Numbered from the stretch's first letter, positions 8,123 through 17,922 are shown. The stretch is 64,000 nucleotides of DNA from Bacteroidota bacterium (GCA_023475265.1 JAMCWE010000022.1:1-64000); one strand, 5' to 3'. A program made the numbers and translations. The notes: a model not told the origin generated them from the letters alone.

Positions 8123-9386
8123 TCTTCTTATCCATTCCGAACAGCTCGCGGATTATGCTAATCTTAATTGCCGCTTCGTCGTTGTTCGTTCCGTTCTCTC
8201 CGAATTTTTTCAGCTCGACTGTCGGATGGTGAAGGATTTTATTTATTATCCGCTTCGTAATTATTTCTACCTTCTCCTGGTCTTCGGCAGAAAATCTATT
8301 TTTATTCTTTTCAAATTCTTCTGCTCTTACTGCCTCAAAAAAATCTCTTAAATCTTTTATCGCCGGTGCTGCTTCAAGCGAATTGAACCACGAAAGAAAT
8401 CCAGCAAGCTCTTCATCAATAATTTTTTCAACCTTAGGAATTTCTTCTTTCCGCTTTGCAAGATTCTGCTGAACAATGATGTTGAGCGAATCGATGTCAT
8501 TGTAAAAAACATAATCAATATTTTTAGCTTCCGGATCGATGTCTCGCGGGATTGCGATGTCCATCAACACGCATGAATTATAATTTCGTTTTTTCATGGA
8601 AGCTCGAATATCTTCTTTAGTAAGGATTAAATTATCAGAGCTTGTTGCACTTAAGATAATATCGAATTCATGCAAAGTTTCTTTAAAGTTGTTGAATGGA
8701 AGAATTTTTGCGTTAAGATTTTCTGCCAGTTTCTCTGCACGTTCATAAGTTCGATTTGTGATTGTAAGACTTCCGATACCTCTTTCCTTTAAATGCTTTG
8801 CTGCTATTTCGCCGGTTTCGCCGGCGCCAATTACAAGTGCTGATTTACGACTTAAATTCGAAAATATTTTTTCAATTAATTGAACCGCAGCATAACTTAC
8901 AGTAACAGCACCTTCGCTTATAGCCGTTTCTGTTATTGCCCGCTTGCCCGCTCGAACTGCCGAATCAAAAATACGTTTCATTAAAAAACCGGCGTAATGA
9001 TTTTCTTCCGCAAGCTGGAAGGAATCTTTAACTTGTTTGAATATTTGGTTATCGCCAACCATCAAAGAATCTATTCCGCATGCAACGCTGAATAAATGCC
9101 TTATCGCATTTCCCGAAAAATAATTTTGAAAATTATCGGTTGTTAAACCGGAAACAGATTTTAATTGAAGCAGAGAACTTTGAATTTCCTGATGAGAAAT
9201 ATTTTGTGAAACAGGGATGCCGTAAATTTCAGTGCGGTTGCAAGTAGAGATAATCAAGCTTTCACTGAAATATTTACCTTGTGCATGCTTCAAATATTCC
9301 TTTATCTCATCTGAGCTTAGATAAAGTGCCTCACGAAGCTCAATTGAAGCAGTTTTATGATTTATGGATGTCGCTAAGAGATTCAT
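8106..9386 (-). CDS. hemA: Glutamyl-tRNA reductase
   Basis: First committed step of C5 heme synthesis: NADPH reduction of glutamyl-tRNA to glutamate-1-semialdehyde. The catalytic cysteine is C49 in IISTCNRTEIYG. GEDxQI-like MVGDNQIFKQVK and the NADPH fold ALVIGAGETGEIAAKHL follow, with a C-terminal helical dimer domain. Length 426 aa is typical. It sits six bases downstream of the ccsA/hemX-like gene and overlaps hemC, so it is co-transcribed. The partner aminotransferase HemL is not in the window. Confidence 0.97.
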   Translation of the reverse strand: MNLLATSINHKTASIELREALYLSSDEIKEYLKHAQGKYFSESLIISTCNRTEIYGIPVSQNISHQEIQSSLLQLKSVSGLTTDNFQNYFSGNAIRHLFSVACGIDSLMVGDNQIFKQVKDSFQLAEENHYAGFLMKRIFDSAVRAGKRAITETAISEGAVTVSYAAVQLIEKIFSNLSRKSALVIGAGETGEIAAKHLKERGIGSLTITNRTYERAEKLAENLNAKILPFNNFKETLHEFDIILSATSSDNLILTKEDIRASMKKRNYNSCVLMDIAIPRDIDPEAKNIDYVFYNDIDSLNIIVQQNLAKRKEEIPKVEKIIDEELAGFLSWFNSLEAAPAIKDLRDFFEAVRAEEFEKNKNRFSAEDQEKVEIITKRIINKILHHPTVELKKFGENGTNNDEAAIKISIIRELFGMDKKNEKEN

Positions 9387-9392
9387 ATAATC

Positions 9393-10217
9393 TTAATAAA
9401 ATGAATGAAAGCTTCTGGCTAAAAAATTTGTGATGATCGTAGAACAAATCGCAATTATAAATCCTACGATAGAAAGCATAATGACTTTCTTTCCTTTCCA
9501 TTTGCCGAATATCTTGGTGAAGATTCCAACACCGTATAGTATCCAGACGATTGCTGTCCCGATCAATTTGGGATCAACGTAAGAAAAATCCGGGAAAGCT
9601 TTTGGCAGCCAAATTATACCGATGATAATGGCAATTGACAAAAGAAAAAATCCGATTGTAGCAGAATAAAAACTCATCTTCTCAAGAATCTCAAGGCTTG
9701 GCAGCCGGTTGAAAATCAATCCAAACTTGTTCAGCTTAATGTCCTTGTAAAGAATCAAGTAAAGAAATCCGTACACCGCAGAAATTGTAATTGCTGAATA
9801 TCCGAGCAGTGCATTAAAAACATGAATTCCTAATAGGTGACTTCTTAGAACTTCTTTTACCTGGTAAACATCAGTAATAAAAAATGTAGAGATAATCTGA
9901 AAGATTATTGAGAAAATAATTATGAACGGTCCTGTACCGCGGATGTCAGTCAGCAATTCTAAAATGAAATATGAAAAGCTTACGGCGAATGCTAGCAAAG
10001 TAAAAATCTCGAATACATTTGTAATTGGCGGATGATCGAAATGAATTGACCGTAACAATAGATAAAATAGATGAAAACTTAATGTAAGAAACAGGAAAAG
10101 GCGTTTTGAATTTGTGAATCTTTTTCCACCCTTCATAAAGTCGTAAGAATAAAAACCGAAAGTAACAAGATACAAAATCGGCAGAAGATAGTTCGAAAAA
10201 TCTATTACGGCTTTCAT
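9393..10217 (-). CDS. CcsA/HemX-type cytochrome c assembly membrane protein
   Basis: 274 aa with about eight predicted transmembrane helices and the family segments HPPITNVFEIFTLLAF and HVFNALLGYSAITISAVYGFLYL. The classical tryptophan-rich WWD heme-handling loop of full CcsA/CcmC proteins is not evident, so a HemX-like role (modulating HemA level, or heme handling at the membrane) is as likely as cytochrome c assembly. It leads the hem operon, preceded by AAGGAA and ATG 10217, with a TetR-like palindrome in its leader. Confidence 0.8.
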   Translation of the reverse strand: MKAVIDFSNYLLPILYLVTFGFYSYDFMKGGKRFTNSKRLFLFLTLSFHLFYLLLRSIHFDHPPITNVFEIFTLLAFAVSFSYFILELLTDIRGTGPFIIIFSIIFQIISTFFITDVYQVKEVLRSHLLGIHVFNALLGYSAITISAVYGFLYLILYKDIKLNKFGLIFNRLPSLEILEKMSFYSATIGFFLLSIAIIIGIIWLPKAFPDFSYVDPKLIGTAIVWILYGVGIFTKIFGKWKGKKVIMLSIVGFIIAICSTIITNFLARSFHSFY

Positions 10218-10282
10218 AAAAATTCCTTAAATGACTAATCGGTGCAAAAATAAACAACTGGTCGCATCAAAGCAACAAATAT

Positions 10283-10298
10283 TAGACCAGTCGGTCAA
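10283..10298 (-). promoter_or_regulatory. TetR-type operator candidate ahead of the heme operon
   Basis: Minus-strand sequence TTGACCGACTGGTCTA: GACC and GGTC half-sites separated by four bases, 66 bp before the first gene of the operon. The layout resembles known TetR-family operators of the TTGACC-N4-GGTCAA form (RutR type). TAATATTTG directly follows and may be part of the promoter. The only TetR protein in the window is fused to HemD in this same operon. Confidence 0.5.
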
Positions 10299-10363
10299 TT
10301 ATTAAGTGATTATATTTCCCAAATAACTAAAAAATTATAAAATCTACTAGAATCAAAACTTTT

Positions 10364-11668
10364 TTACTGAATTGTCTTCTTAATTAGCTTTGGTGCAATA
10401 ACGGACTGATCGCTAAATTCTAATAATTTATAAAAATTAGAGCTCACATTCTTAATTTTAGCTTCGGAAGAAGAATGCAGTTCTGCAATAATTTCGCCCT
10501 TCTTAACAAAATCGCCTATCTTTTTCTTAAAGATTATTCCTGCTTTAAAATCAATTTTATCTTCTTTGGTTTTTCTGCCCGCGCCAAGTTCTAAAGCAGC
10601 CATTCCAATTTCAAAATTGTTTACCGTTTTTAAGTAACCATCTTCTTTACTAATAATATTATCTATCACTTTTGACTTTGGATATTTTTCGGGATTTTCT
10701 ATAATCTTAACACTGCCGCCTTGAAGTTTAACAATTTCTAAAAATTTTTCGAAAGCTTTTCCGCTGTTGATCATCACTTGAGAAATTTCAATTCCTTCTT
10801 CGATTGACGAAGCTTTCTTCCCCAAAAATATCATTGCACCCGAAAGTGTTTTACTAAGCTCAAGTAAATCTCCTTTTACTTCGCCCTGTAAAACTTTTAT
10901 TGATTCATAAATCTCCAGCCAGTTGCCGATGTAATTTCCGAGCGGTTGGTTCATGTCTGTAATAAAAGCGATTACATTTTTATTAAAAGATTTTGCAGTG
11001 TTGATTAACGACCGCGCAAGTGCTTCGGCATCTTCCAAATTTTTCATGAAAGCTCCGCTGCCGGTTTTAACATCGAGAACTAAGCCGTCAATTCCTTCAG
11101 CTAATTTCTTGCTCATTATGCTTGCTGTAATTAATGGAATTGATTCCACCGTTGCTGTTACATCACGCAAGGAATAAATTAATTTATCTGCTGGTGCAAT
11201 GTCTTTTGTTTGCCCTATTAAGACAGCGCCGCATTTCTTAATCACTTTTTTATATTCGGATAAATTCAAATCTGTCCTGAATCCCGGAATTGATTCAAGT
11301 TTGTCAAGAGTTCCGCCAGAATGGCCAAGCCCCCTGCCGGAAATCATGGGAACGTTTATACCCGCTGCAGCAGCTATCGGCGCGAGGATTAAAGATGTTT
11401 TGTCGCCAACTCCACCGGTAGAATGTTTGTCAATCTTTACACCGGTAATGGATTTTAGGTCGATTATTTTTCCGCTGTAGAGCATCGCTTTGGTTAAAGC
11501 AGAAGTTTCTTCTTTGTCCATTCCGTTTAGAAAAGCTGCCATTAAAAATGACGAGAACTGGTAATCCGGAATTTTATTTTTTGTATAAGAAGAAATCATA
11601 TATTCAATTTCCTCGGCGGTAAGTTTTATCCTATCACGTTTTTTGCGAATTATTTCCACAGTATTCAT
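10364..11668 (-). CDS. Pyrimidine-nucleoside (thymidine) phosphorylase
   Basis: Phosphorolysis of thymidine/uridine to base and (deoxy)ribose-1-phosphate in nucleoside salvage. Family blocks are KHSTGGVGDKTSLILAP (phosphate binding), SGRGLGHSGGTLDKLESIPG and DVKTGSGAFMK. The listed ORF begins at ATG 11725, but MNTVEIIRKKRDRIKLTAEEI at ATG 11668 matches the usual N-terminus and gives 434 aa. Neither start has an obvious Shine-Dalgarno sequence. It is divergent from the pabBC gene, with a short shared intergenic region. Confidence 0.93.
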   Translation of the reverse strand: MNTVEIIRKKRDRIKLTAEEIEYMISSYTKNKIPDYQFSSFLMAAFLNGMDKEETSALTKAMLYSGKIIDLKSITGVKIDKHSTGGVGDKTSLILAPIAAAAGINVPMISGRGLGHSGGTLDKLESIPGFRTDLNLSEYKKVIKKCGAVLIGQTKDIAPADKLIYSLRDVTATVESIPLITASIMSKKLAEGIDGLVLDVKTGSGAFMKNLEDAEALARSLINTAKSFNKNVIAFITDMNQPLGNYIGNWLEIYESIKVLQGEVKGDLLELSKTLSGAMIFLGKKASSIEEGIEISQVMINSGKAFEKFLEIVKLQGGSVKIIENPEKYPKSKVIDNIISKEDGYLKTVNNFEIGMAALELGAGRKTKEDKIDFKAGIIFKKKIGDFVKKGEIIAELHSSSEAKIKNVSSNFYKLLEFSDQSVIAPKLIKKTIQ

Positions 11669-11806
11669 TTGCTGCCATGTTTTTAAAGTTAAATTTATTG
11701 AGAACAAAATTATATTGTTGTTCATGTAAAATAAAGTATGTAGATCAAATTAAGAAGGTTTATTTTTACATGCTTATTTTAATTAGAAACAACATCATTA
11801 ACTTGA

Positions 11807-13648
11807 ATGACAATAGAAGAAGTCTTTGATCAATATTTACGAAACGATTATTCCGCACTGTTTTATACTCCGCCGATTTATAAAAACAGTTTTTCTTATT
11901 TATTTATTGAACCCGCTGAAATCATTTCTGCGCGGAATGGAGAAGAACTGCTTAGCTCTTTTGATTTAATCCAACAGCAGCTGAAAAAAGGAAGAACAGG
12001 ATTTGGATTCATAACTTATGAAGCCGGTTATTACTTTGAAAAAAAACTTTCAAGTCTTGCGGAAGAAGATAATTCAACTGTTCTTCAATTTTGTTTTTTT
12101 GATGAAGCGAGAGTAAAAAAATTCAAATCGGAAGAATTAGACTTCGTAACGGGAGGCAATCATAAAAATTATAATATTTCCGATTTTCATCTAAATAAAA
12201 GCAAAGAAGAATTCGTAAAAGATATTGTAAGAATAAAAGAATTCATTGAAGCAGGTGAAACATACCAGGTTAATTATACAGTTAAAGGTAGATTTCATTT
12301 TTCGGGCAGCTTTGCAAATCTATTTAAAGAATTAATATTTAATCAATCCGCAAGATATTCCGCGTTCATAAACAACGGTAAGGACGTAATAATTTCTATT
12401 TCGCCGGAATTATTTTTCACAACAAAGGACAACAAAATTGTAACCGGACCAATGAAGGGAACAATCCGTCGTGGCATAAATAATCTTCATGATCAGCTCA
12501 ACAAAAAGATGCTGCAGAGCGGCGAGAAATTTAGAGCGGAAAATGTTATGATCCTTGATCTTCTTCGCAATGATCTGGGGCGAATTAGCGAATTCGGTTC
12601 CGTTCAGGTTACAAATTTATTTAAGATAGAAAAATATGAATCGCTTTTCCAGATGATATCAGAAACAAAATCTACTTTACGGAAAGACACAAGTCTGAAA
12701 AACATTTTGATGAATATTTTTCCCTGCGGTTCAATAACCGGCGCTCCTAAAATTAGAACCATGGAAATTATTCACGAACTGGAAAAAGAAAAAAGAGGAA
12801 TCTACACCGGTGCAATTGGAATTATAAAAAAGGACAAAATGATTTTTAATATTGCAATCCGGACTTTAATTATAAATAAAGAAAGCGGCGCCGGAGAAAT
12901 CGGTCTTGGAAGCGGTATTCTTTGGGACAGCGATCCCATAGATGAATATGATGAGACAATGCTAAAAAGCAAATTCCTTATGGAACCCGAAGATTATTTT
13001 GAGTTGTTCGAAACCATGCTTGTTGAAAACGGGAAAATATTTTTGATTGATTGGCACATAGAAAGACTGAAGGATGCAGCAAATTACTTTATGTTTAAGT
13101 TTAACGAACGTGAAATCAGAAATAAACTATCCGGCATTCTTAAAGAAACTGTTGCGGGAAAAAAATATCGATTGAAACTTAATCTAACTAAATGGGGGAA
13201 TTGTACTTTTACAATTAAAGAATATTCCCCGTTAAATGAGAAGGTAAAGATTGTTATTTCGGATAAAAAAGTTTCTTCACAAAATCGTTTTCAATATTTC
13301 AAAACTACAAACAGAAAACTTTATAATGATGAGTACGATAAGTATTCGAAGGAAGGATTTTTCGATGTATTATTTTTTAATGAGAAAGATCAATTAGCAG
13401 AAGGAGCTATCACAAATATTTTTATTAAGAAGAAAAACAAATGGTTAACTCCTTCTTTAGATTGCGGAATTCTTCCCGGCGTATACAGAAAATATTTCAT
13501 TTGCAAAAACCAACCTCATATAATAGAAACGCAAATAACCTATGAAGATTTATTAAATTCCGAAGAGATTATTTTGACAAACTCTCTGAGAGGGAAATTA
13601 AAAGTAAGCCAGCTATTCACACAATCTAATGAAGTAAAAGCCTGGTAA
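11807..13648 (+). CDS. Aminodeoxychorismate synthase component I fused to aminodeoxychorismate lyase
   Basis: 613-aa bifunctional enzyme for p-aminobenzoate (folate) synthesis. Residues 1 to about 390 are PabB: IKEFIEAGETYQVNYT, PMKGTIRRG, SGEKFRAENVMILDLLRNDLGRI and FPCGSITGAPKIRTMEII. From about 395 to the end is a PabC-like PLP fold-type IV domain: FELFETMLVENGKIFLIDWHIERL, AEGAITNIFIKKKNKWLTP and DCGILPGVYRKY. This fusion is known in other bacteria. The glutaminase subunit PabA is not adjacent. It is a single-gene unit between divergent deoA-like and aspS. Confidence 0.93.
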   Translation: MTIEEVFDQYLRNDYSALFYTPPIYKNSFSYLFIEPAEIISARNGEELLSSFDLIQQQLKKGRTGFGFITYEAGYYFEKKLSSLAEEDNSTVLQFCFFDEARVKKFKSEELDFVTGGNHKNYNISDFHLNKSKEEFVKDIVRIKEFIEAGETYQVNYTVKGRFHFSGSFANLFKELIFNQSARYSAFINNGKDVIISISPELFFTTKDNKIVTGPMKGTIRRGINNLHDQLNKKMLQSGEKFRAENVMILDLLRNDLGRISEFGSVQVTNLFKIEKYESLFQMISETKSTLRKDTSLKNILMNIFPCGSITGAPKIRTMEIIHELEKEKRGIYTGAIGIIKKDKMIFNIAIRTLIINKESGAGEIGLGSGILWDSDPIDEYDETMLKSKFLMEPEDYFELFETMLVENGKIFLIDWHIERLKDAANYFMFKFNEREIRNKLSGILKETVAGKKYRLKLNLTKWGNCTFTIKEYSPLNEKVKIVISDKKVSSQNRFQYFKTTNRKLYNDEYDKYSKEGFFDVLFFNEKDQLAEGAITNIFIKKKNKWLTPSLDCGILPGVYRKYFICKNQPHIIETQITYEDLLNSEEIILTNSLRGKLKVSQLFTQSNEVKAW

Positions 13649-13777
13649 CTATTAAAATCTTATCAATCTGAATATTTATTCGTTCGATGATGTAATTTAT
13701 CTTAATCCTATTTGTTTGCCCTTTTCGATTTGTTTATTTTTGTAACCTAATTATTTAGAAGGAGCCCAATTAGCAAG

Positions 13778-15544
13778 ATGTTTTTTAAGACACGAACTCA
13801 TACATGCGGTGATTTAAGAGAAAATAATATTGGCGATAGTGTTGTATTGAACGGCTGGGTGGATACAAGGCGCGATTTAGGAGGATTAATCTTCATTGAT
13901 TTACGCGATCGTTATGGAATTACGCAAGTAGTTTTTGAGCCGAATTTTGATAAAGCAGCTCATGAAAATGCAAGCAATCTTCGAAATGAATTTGTAATAT
14001 CAGTTGAAGGAAAAGTAAGAAAGAGACCGGAAGGAACCGAAAATTCTACAATATCAACAGGTCAAATTGATGTAATGGTTAATAAGCTTATTATTTTGAA
14101 TGAAGCTAAAACACCGCCATTCCCGATAAAAGATGGTATAGATACAAGCGAAGATGTACGATTAAAATACCGCTATCTCGATCTGCGAAGACCGGTGCTT
14201 CAAAAAAATATTTTAATGCGCCACAAGATGTATCAATTAGTTAGAAGTTATTTCGATCAAAATAATTTTGTTGAAGTGGAAACTCCTGTTCTAATGAAAA
14301 GCACTCCCGAAGGTGCGAGAGATTATCTTGTGCCAAGCAGGCTTCACAAAGGGAAGTTTTATGCACTGCCTCAGTCTCCGCAGCAATACAAACAGTTGTT
14401 AATGGTTTCAGGACTTGATAGATATTTCCAAATTGTTAAATGTTTTCGGGATGAGGATCTGCGCGCGGATAGGCAGCCGGAATTTACACAGATAGACGTA
14501 GAAATGTCTTTCATCGATCAAGAAAATATTTTTGAGATGGTTGAAGGCTTAATGAAAATTCTATTCAAAGAAATTCTTAATAAAGAATTAATTTCTCCTT
14601 TACCAAGATTAACATTTGACCAAGCGCTTGAAAAATACGGAAGTGATAAACCTGATTTACGTTTCGATCTTGAAATGGTTACACTGAATCATGTTTTTGA
14701 AAATACATCTTTCAAAGTTTTTCAAGATCATATTAAAAACAAAGGAATTATTACCGGATTGCTCGCACCCGGCTGCGGTGATTATACAAGGAATCAGCTT
14801 GATGTTATTACAGATTATGTTAAGAAGCTTGGCGCTGGCGGTTTAATTTGGATGCGTGTTAAGGAGAATGATCTTGAAGCGCCAATTGCTAAATTCCTTA
14901 CCGATGAAGAAAAGAAAAATTTAATTGAATCGATGGAAGCAAAACCCGGAGATTTAATTTTTATTCTTTCCGGTTCAAGATTAAAAGCACTTGCAATTAT
15001 GGGCTCACTACGATTAGAAATGGCAAGGCGCTTGGATTTAATTAAGACTGACTCAGATCCGAAGCTGCTTTGGGTAACTGATTTCCCCTTGCTTGAATGG
15101 GATGAACAAACGAAAAGATTCTATGCAATGCATCATCCATTCACGTCGCCTAGATTAGAAGATATTGATCTTATGGAATCGGATCCCGCAAGAGTTCGTG
15201 CACGAGCCTATGATTTAGTTTTAAATGGAACCGAAATAGCAGGCGGAAGCATAAGAATTCACAATGCCGATCTTCAAGCAAAAATGTTTAAAGCGCTTGG
15301 AATCACAGACGAAGAAGCAGAACACAAATTCGGCTTCCTTATGAATGCATTCAAATTTGGCGCGCCGCCGCATGGTGGTATTGCATTTGGATTCGATAGA
15401 ATGGCAATGATATTTGCGGGCGAGAGTTCCATCAGAGAAGTAATTGCATTCCCCAAAACAGCAAGCGCAGTTTCGATTATGGACGATGCACCTTCTACAG
15501 TTGATGAAAGCCAGTTAAAAGAATTACATATTAAAATTAGATAA
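13778..15544 (+). CDS. aspS: Aspartyl-tRNA synthetase
   Basis: 588-aa class II synthetase of bacterial type. An N-terminal OB fold (VVLNGWVDTRRDLGGLIFIDLRD) precedes the catalytic core with motif 2 FRDEDLRADRQPEFTQID at about residues 220-237. The bacterial GAD insertion domain follows, and motif 3 GFDRMAM is at about residue 537. Start ATG 13778 has AAGGAG upstream with a rather long spacer. Followed by a clear bidirectional terminator. It could be discriminating or non-discriminating; the sequence was not resolved on this point. Confidence 0.97.
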   Translation: MFFKTRTHTCGDLRENNIGDSVVLNGWVDTRRDLGGLIFIDLRDRYGITQVVFEPNFDKAAHENASNLRNEFVISVEGKVRKRPEGTENSTISTGQIDVMVNKLIILNEAKTPPFPIKDGIDTSEDVRLKYRYLDLRRPVLQKNILMRHKMYQLVRSYFDQNNFVEVETPVLMKSTPEGARDYLVPSRLHKGKFYALPQSPQQYKQLLMVSGLDRYFQIVKCFRDEDLRADRQPEFTQIDVEMSFIDQENIFEMVEGLMKILFKEILNKELISPLPRLTFDQALEKYGSDKPDLRFDLEMVTLNHVFENTSFKVFQDHIKNKGIITGLLAPGCGDYTRNQLDVITDYVKKLGAGGLIWMRVKENDLEAPIAKFLTDEEKKNLIESMEAKPGDLIFILSGSRLKALAIMGSLRLEMARRLDLIKTDSDPKLLWVTDFPLLEWDEQTKRFYAMHHPFTSPRLEDIDLMESDPARVRARAYDLVLNGTEIAGGSIRIHNADLQAKMFKALGITDEEAEHKFGFLMNAFKFGAPPHGGIAFGFDRMAMIFAGESSIREVIAFPKTASAVSIMDDAPSTVDESQLKELHIKIR

Positions 15545-15571
15545 CTGAATTTTAAAACTTATTTAAGAAAT

Positions 15572-15599
15572 AAAAGCCGGGTTATTTCCCGGCTTTTTT
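15572..15599. terminator. Bidirectional rho-independent terminator
   Basis: AAAAGCCGGG, a six-base TTATTT loop, CCCGGCTTTTTT. The 10-bp stem with T-tracts on both strands closes both aspS (+) and the pilin-like operon (-). Confidence 0.9.
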
Positions 15600-15615
15600 A
15601 ATTTATAATTAAATG

Positions 15616-16752
15616 TTATTCATAATAAGAAACAATTGCAGGGCGTGTTGTTGATGAGCCGTTAGAATTACCAGCCCAGAAAGGAGCGGTTAAAGAAGAT
15701 GTCGCCGGTTTATAATAAATATTTACATTTCCCTCCATCTCAACTTCACCTTTTGAAGTTATGCTTCCATAAACTTCACTGTTTCCCCCAAGCTCTGTAT
15801 TTCCATTAGAAAAAATTTGGGCTTTTATCGTAACATTTCCACTTGTCTCCAAATTGCCGGCAGTATAAAGACCTAGATTACTTCCAGAAGGATCTTGCCC
15901 CGTTATATTTACATTTCCATTTATTTTAATATTTCCCTTAACTATAAAGATTCCATAACCGGAAACATTTCCTTTTAAGGTTAAGTCGCCGCCAACATAA
16001 ATTATTTGAGGATTTGCTTTTGTTCCAAGATAAATATTCCCACTAAAAGATTTATCTCCGGCATAAGTTACAGTTGCTTTACTTTTATAATCATCCGGAT
16101 TAAATGAAGGTATAGTAATTGGAGAAACCTTGCTGTATGTGGGAAGATTAGAAGGATTTTGATTCGGTCTAATTGCGCTCAATTTCCCGTCTATTTCGGA
16201 AACGTATGTTACAAATCCGTTAATGCTGGGATTGCCTTCCATTTCAAACTCGCCATTTGTATGAACATTGGCATTCCATTGACTATTGTTGTCATCAGTA
16301 ATTTTGACGTTACCTTCTAATTCCACATCTTTTCCGGAAGCAAGCGCATAGTTCATAAATCCCGGAGTTCCATTATTAGGGCTGGAAGTAGGCAGTTGAA
16401 TTACAGCTCTTATAGTATCTGTTTGGCTTCCGTATGTTCCAATTGAAGTTACTAATCTTGCATTTGTTAAACCAGCATTGGGACCGTTATAATATTGGCT
16501 TTGGGTGGTTTGGGCAGTAATTGCAACGGTACCGCCGTTTAGCTGTTTTGTTGTTCCGGTCCAAGTCGAATCATCGGATAAATATCTTGAAGCAAACTCG
16601 ACTCCGCTTTTTGCAAAATCTTTTGCTTCTTTAGATTGATATTCTATAACAGAATTATTAACCATAGAAGAATTGCTGCGATTCATATTTAAGTTTGCTA
16701 TTGAAAACAGCATCCCGCCCCCAACGACCAATATTAAAAGCATTCTGCCCAT
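15616..16752 (-). CDS. Membrane-anchored pilin-like protein with beta-helical repeats
   Basis: 378 aa. One N-terminal hydrophobic helix (MLLILVVGGGMLFSIANL) is followed by a PilX-like stalk (SKEAKDFAKSGVEFASRYL) and then glycine/asparagine-rich short repeats such as GNVKITD, GNIKINGNVNITG, GNVTIKAQI and GEVEMEGNVNI, which read as a right-handed beta-helix or bactofilin-like stack. No GFTLIE prepilin peptidase site is present. It is the third gene of a trio with the two pilin-like proteins upstream. It is likely a surface or minor pseudopilin-like component; exact function unknown. Confidence 0.6.
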   Translation of the reverse strand: MGRMLLILVVGGGMLFSIANLNMNRSNSSMVNNSVIEYQSKEAKDFAKSGVEFASRYLSDDSTWTGTTKQLNGGTVAITAQTTQSQYYNGPNAGLTNARLVTSIGTYGSQTDTIRAVIQLPTSSPNNGTPGFMNYALASGKDVELEGNVKITDDNNSQWNANVHTNGEFEMEGNPSINGFVTYVSEIDGKLSAIRPNQNPSNLPTYSKVSPITIPSFNPDDYKSKATVTYAGDKSFSGNIYLGTKANPQIIYVGGDLTLKGNVSGYGIFIVKGNIKINGNVNITGQDPSGSNLGLYTAGNLETSGNVTIKAQIFSNGNTELGGNSEVYGSITSKGEVEMEGNVNIYYKPATSSLTAPFWAGNSNGSSTTRPAIVSYYE

Positions 16753-16775
16753 ATAATAATTCCTTCATCGAATGT

Positions 16776-16850
16776 GTAACTTCGAGGTTGCTATCTTAGA
16801 TCGAAGATTACATTAAAATATTTTTCTAACTTTGTAACCTCGAAGGTTAC
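16776..16850. repeat. Inverted extragenic repeat (GTAACCTCGAAGGTTAC type)
   Basis: GTAACTTCGAGGTT at 16776-16789 and GTAACCTCGAAGGTTAC at 16834-16850 are near-complementary, and the second is itself palindromic. They lie between the second and third pilin-like genes. Confidence 0.6.
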
Positions 16851-16858
16851 ATTATGGT

Positions 16859-17380
16859 TTATAAATTTTTTGGAAAAAATTTTCTTTGCCAAAATGCGCC
16901 GATAGCATATCGTGCATTACTTTCTTTATTTGTTGTAAGCGAAACAGATATTCCTTTAATGCTCGTAATATTAAACGTAGCAGCACCGGTAGAATCTATT
17001 CCGTTAATCGAAAAGCGTTGAACCGGAATTGACCACGAATTAGTATGCGCACCTGCAACTCGTCTGCTTAAAAATAATTTTTGATTTTGTGTCATTGTTG
17101 AATAAGTAACCGAATCAGCGTTCCCGTTATTATCTAAATCCGCCATAAAAGTTATCGAGCTGGAATCTATTCTAATAATTTTACTTCCTGAAACCCGGTA
17201 ACCTAACTTATCAAAATCGTTTTCAATTATTTTACCGGTTTCTTCTGTATTGTATTGTGCAATTTCGCTAAGCTTTGTTTCTTGAGTCTTGCCATTATAA
17301 CTTAATGTTAATCCAACTAAAGCGAGTACAACAATGCCGCCCAATATATAAGATCCAATTAAATCTAATGATTGATTCAT
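16859..17380 (-). CDS. Pilin-like membrane-anchored protein (PilW-like)
   Basis: 173 aa. Residues 8-28 form one transmembrane helix (LIGSYILGGIVVLALVGLTLS), followed by an amphipathic helical stretch (EIAQYNTEETGKIIENDFDKLGYRVS) that resembles PilW/GspJ N-terminal stalks, then a compact beta-rich domain. The conserved prepilin leader with glycine at -1 and phenylalanine/glutamate at +1/+5 is missing. It follows the 161-aa gene by 18 bp in the same operon. Assignment rests on architecture and neighbours only. Confidence 0.55.
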   Translation of the reverse strand: MNQSLDLIGSYILGGIVVLALVGLTLSYNGKTQETKLSEIAQYNTEETGKIIENDFDKLGYRVSGSKIIRIDSSSITFMADLDNNGNADSVTYSTMTQNQKLFLSRRVAGAHTNSWSIPVQRFSINGIDSTGAATFNITSIKGISVSLTTNKESNARYAIGAFWQRKFFPKNL

Positions 17381-17398
17381 TCGTTACCTCTCACTCAA

Positions 17399-17884
17399 CT
17401 AATAACATTTATAGGAATACATATATAATGTATCCTTCATAAATTGATTTGAAATCGCTACTTGAATTCTTTTTGTTCTTGATGTAGAAGAAGTTAAAAT
17501 TGTTTTCGGATTATTATCATCAACATAATTAACATGAACTAAAATATTAAAAACACCAGCTCGTGGAGTCGTATCAGCTTCGGTAAAATTATTGTAATCG
17601 TCAACGTCATTATAAGTGGCGGGAGTTTCTCCACTTTCATGTCCAAGCAAATTTGCCGGTGTCATTTTGGTCGGATCAAAAACCGGATCGCCAATAGTTC
17701 CCTGGTCAAATGCTTTTGTGTTTATCTTATTAATTACACTCTGACCAAGTGAAGTGGCAGTTGAGATATATTCCGAATTACTAGTTTGTAAATCAGAATT
17801 AGCTATTGATTTATTAACGTTGACAGCCAGCAGCGAGAATAAAATCAAACCACCGATAACTAATAATAATTGTGAACCGCTCAT
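17399..17884 (-). CDS. Pilin-like membrane-anchored protein, first gene of trio
   Basis: 161 aa. Hydrophobic N-terminus SQLLLVIGGLILFSLLAVNVN followed by SNSEYISTATSLGQSVINKINTKAFD, the arrangement of a PilV-like minor pilin stalk, then a soluble domain of unclear fold ending in YKCY. As in the two downstream genes, no type III signal peptide motif is seen. It is expressed from a well-formed sigma-54 promoter about 40 bp upstream, the class of promoter commonly used by type IV pilin genes. Confidence 0.55.
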   Translation of the reverse strand: MSGSQLLLVIGGLILFSLLAVNVNKSIANSDLQTSNSEYISTATSLGQSVINKINTKAFDQGTIGDPVFDPTKMTPANLLGHESGETPATYNDVDDYNNFTEADTTPRAGVFNILVHVNYVDDNNPKTILTSSTSRTKRIQVAISNQFMKDTLYMYSYKCY

Positions 17885-17922
17885 ATCTTAAAATCTATTT
17901 ATAAATAATAGCATGTAGCTTT

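Noticed and set aside
9946-10257. 103-aa minus-strand ORF ahead of ccsA-like gene
   Set aside because: Overlaps the clear membrane protein in another frame; no SD or homology visible.
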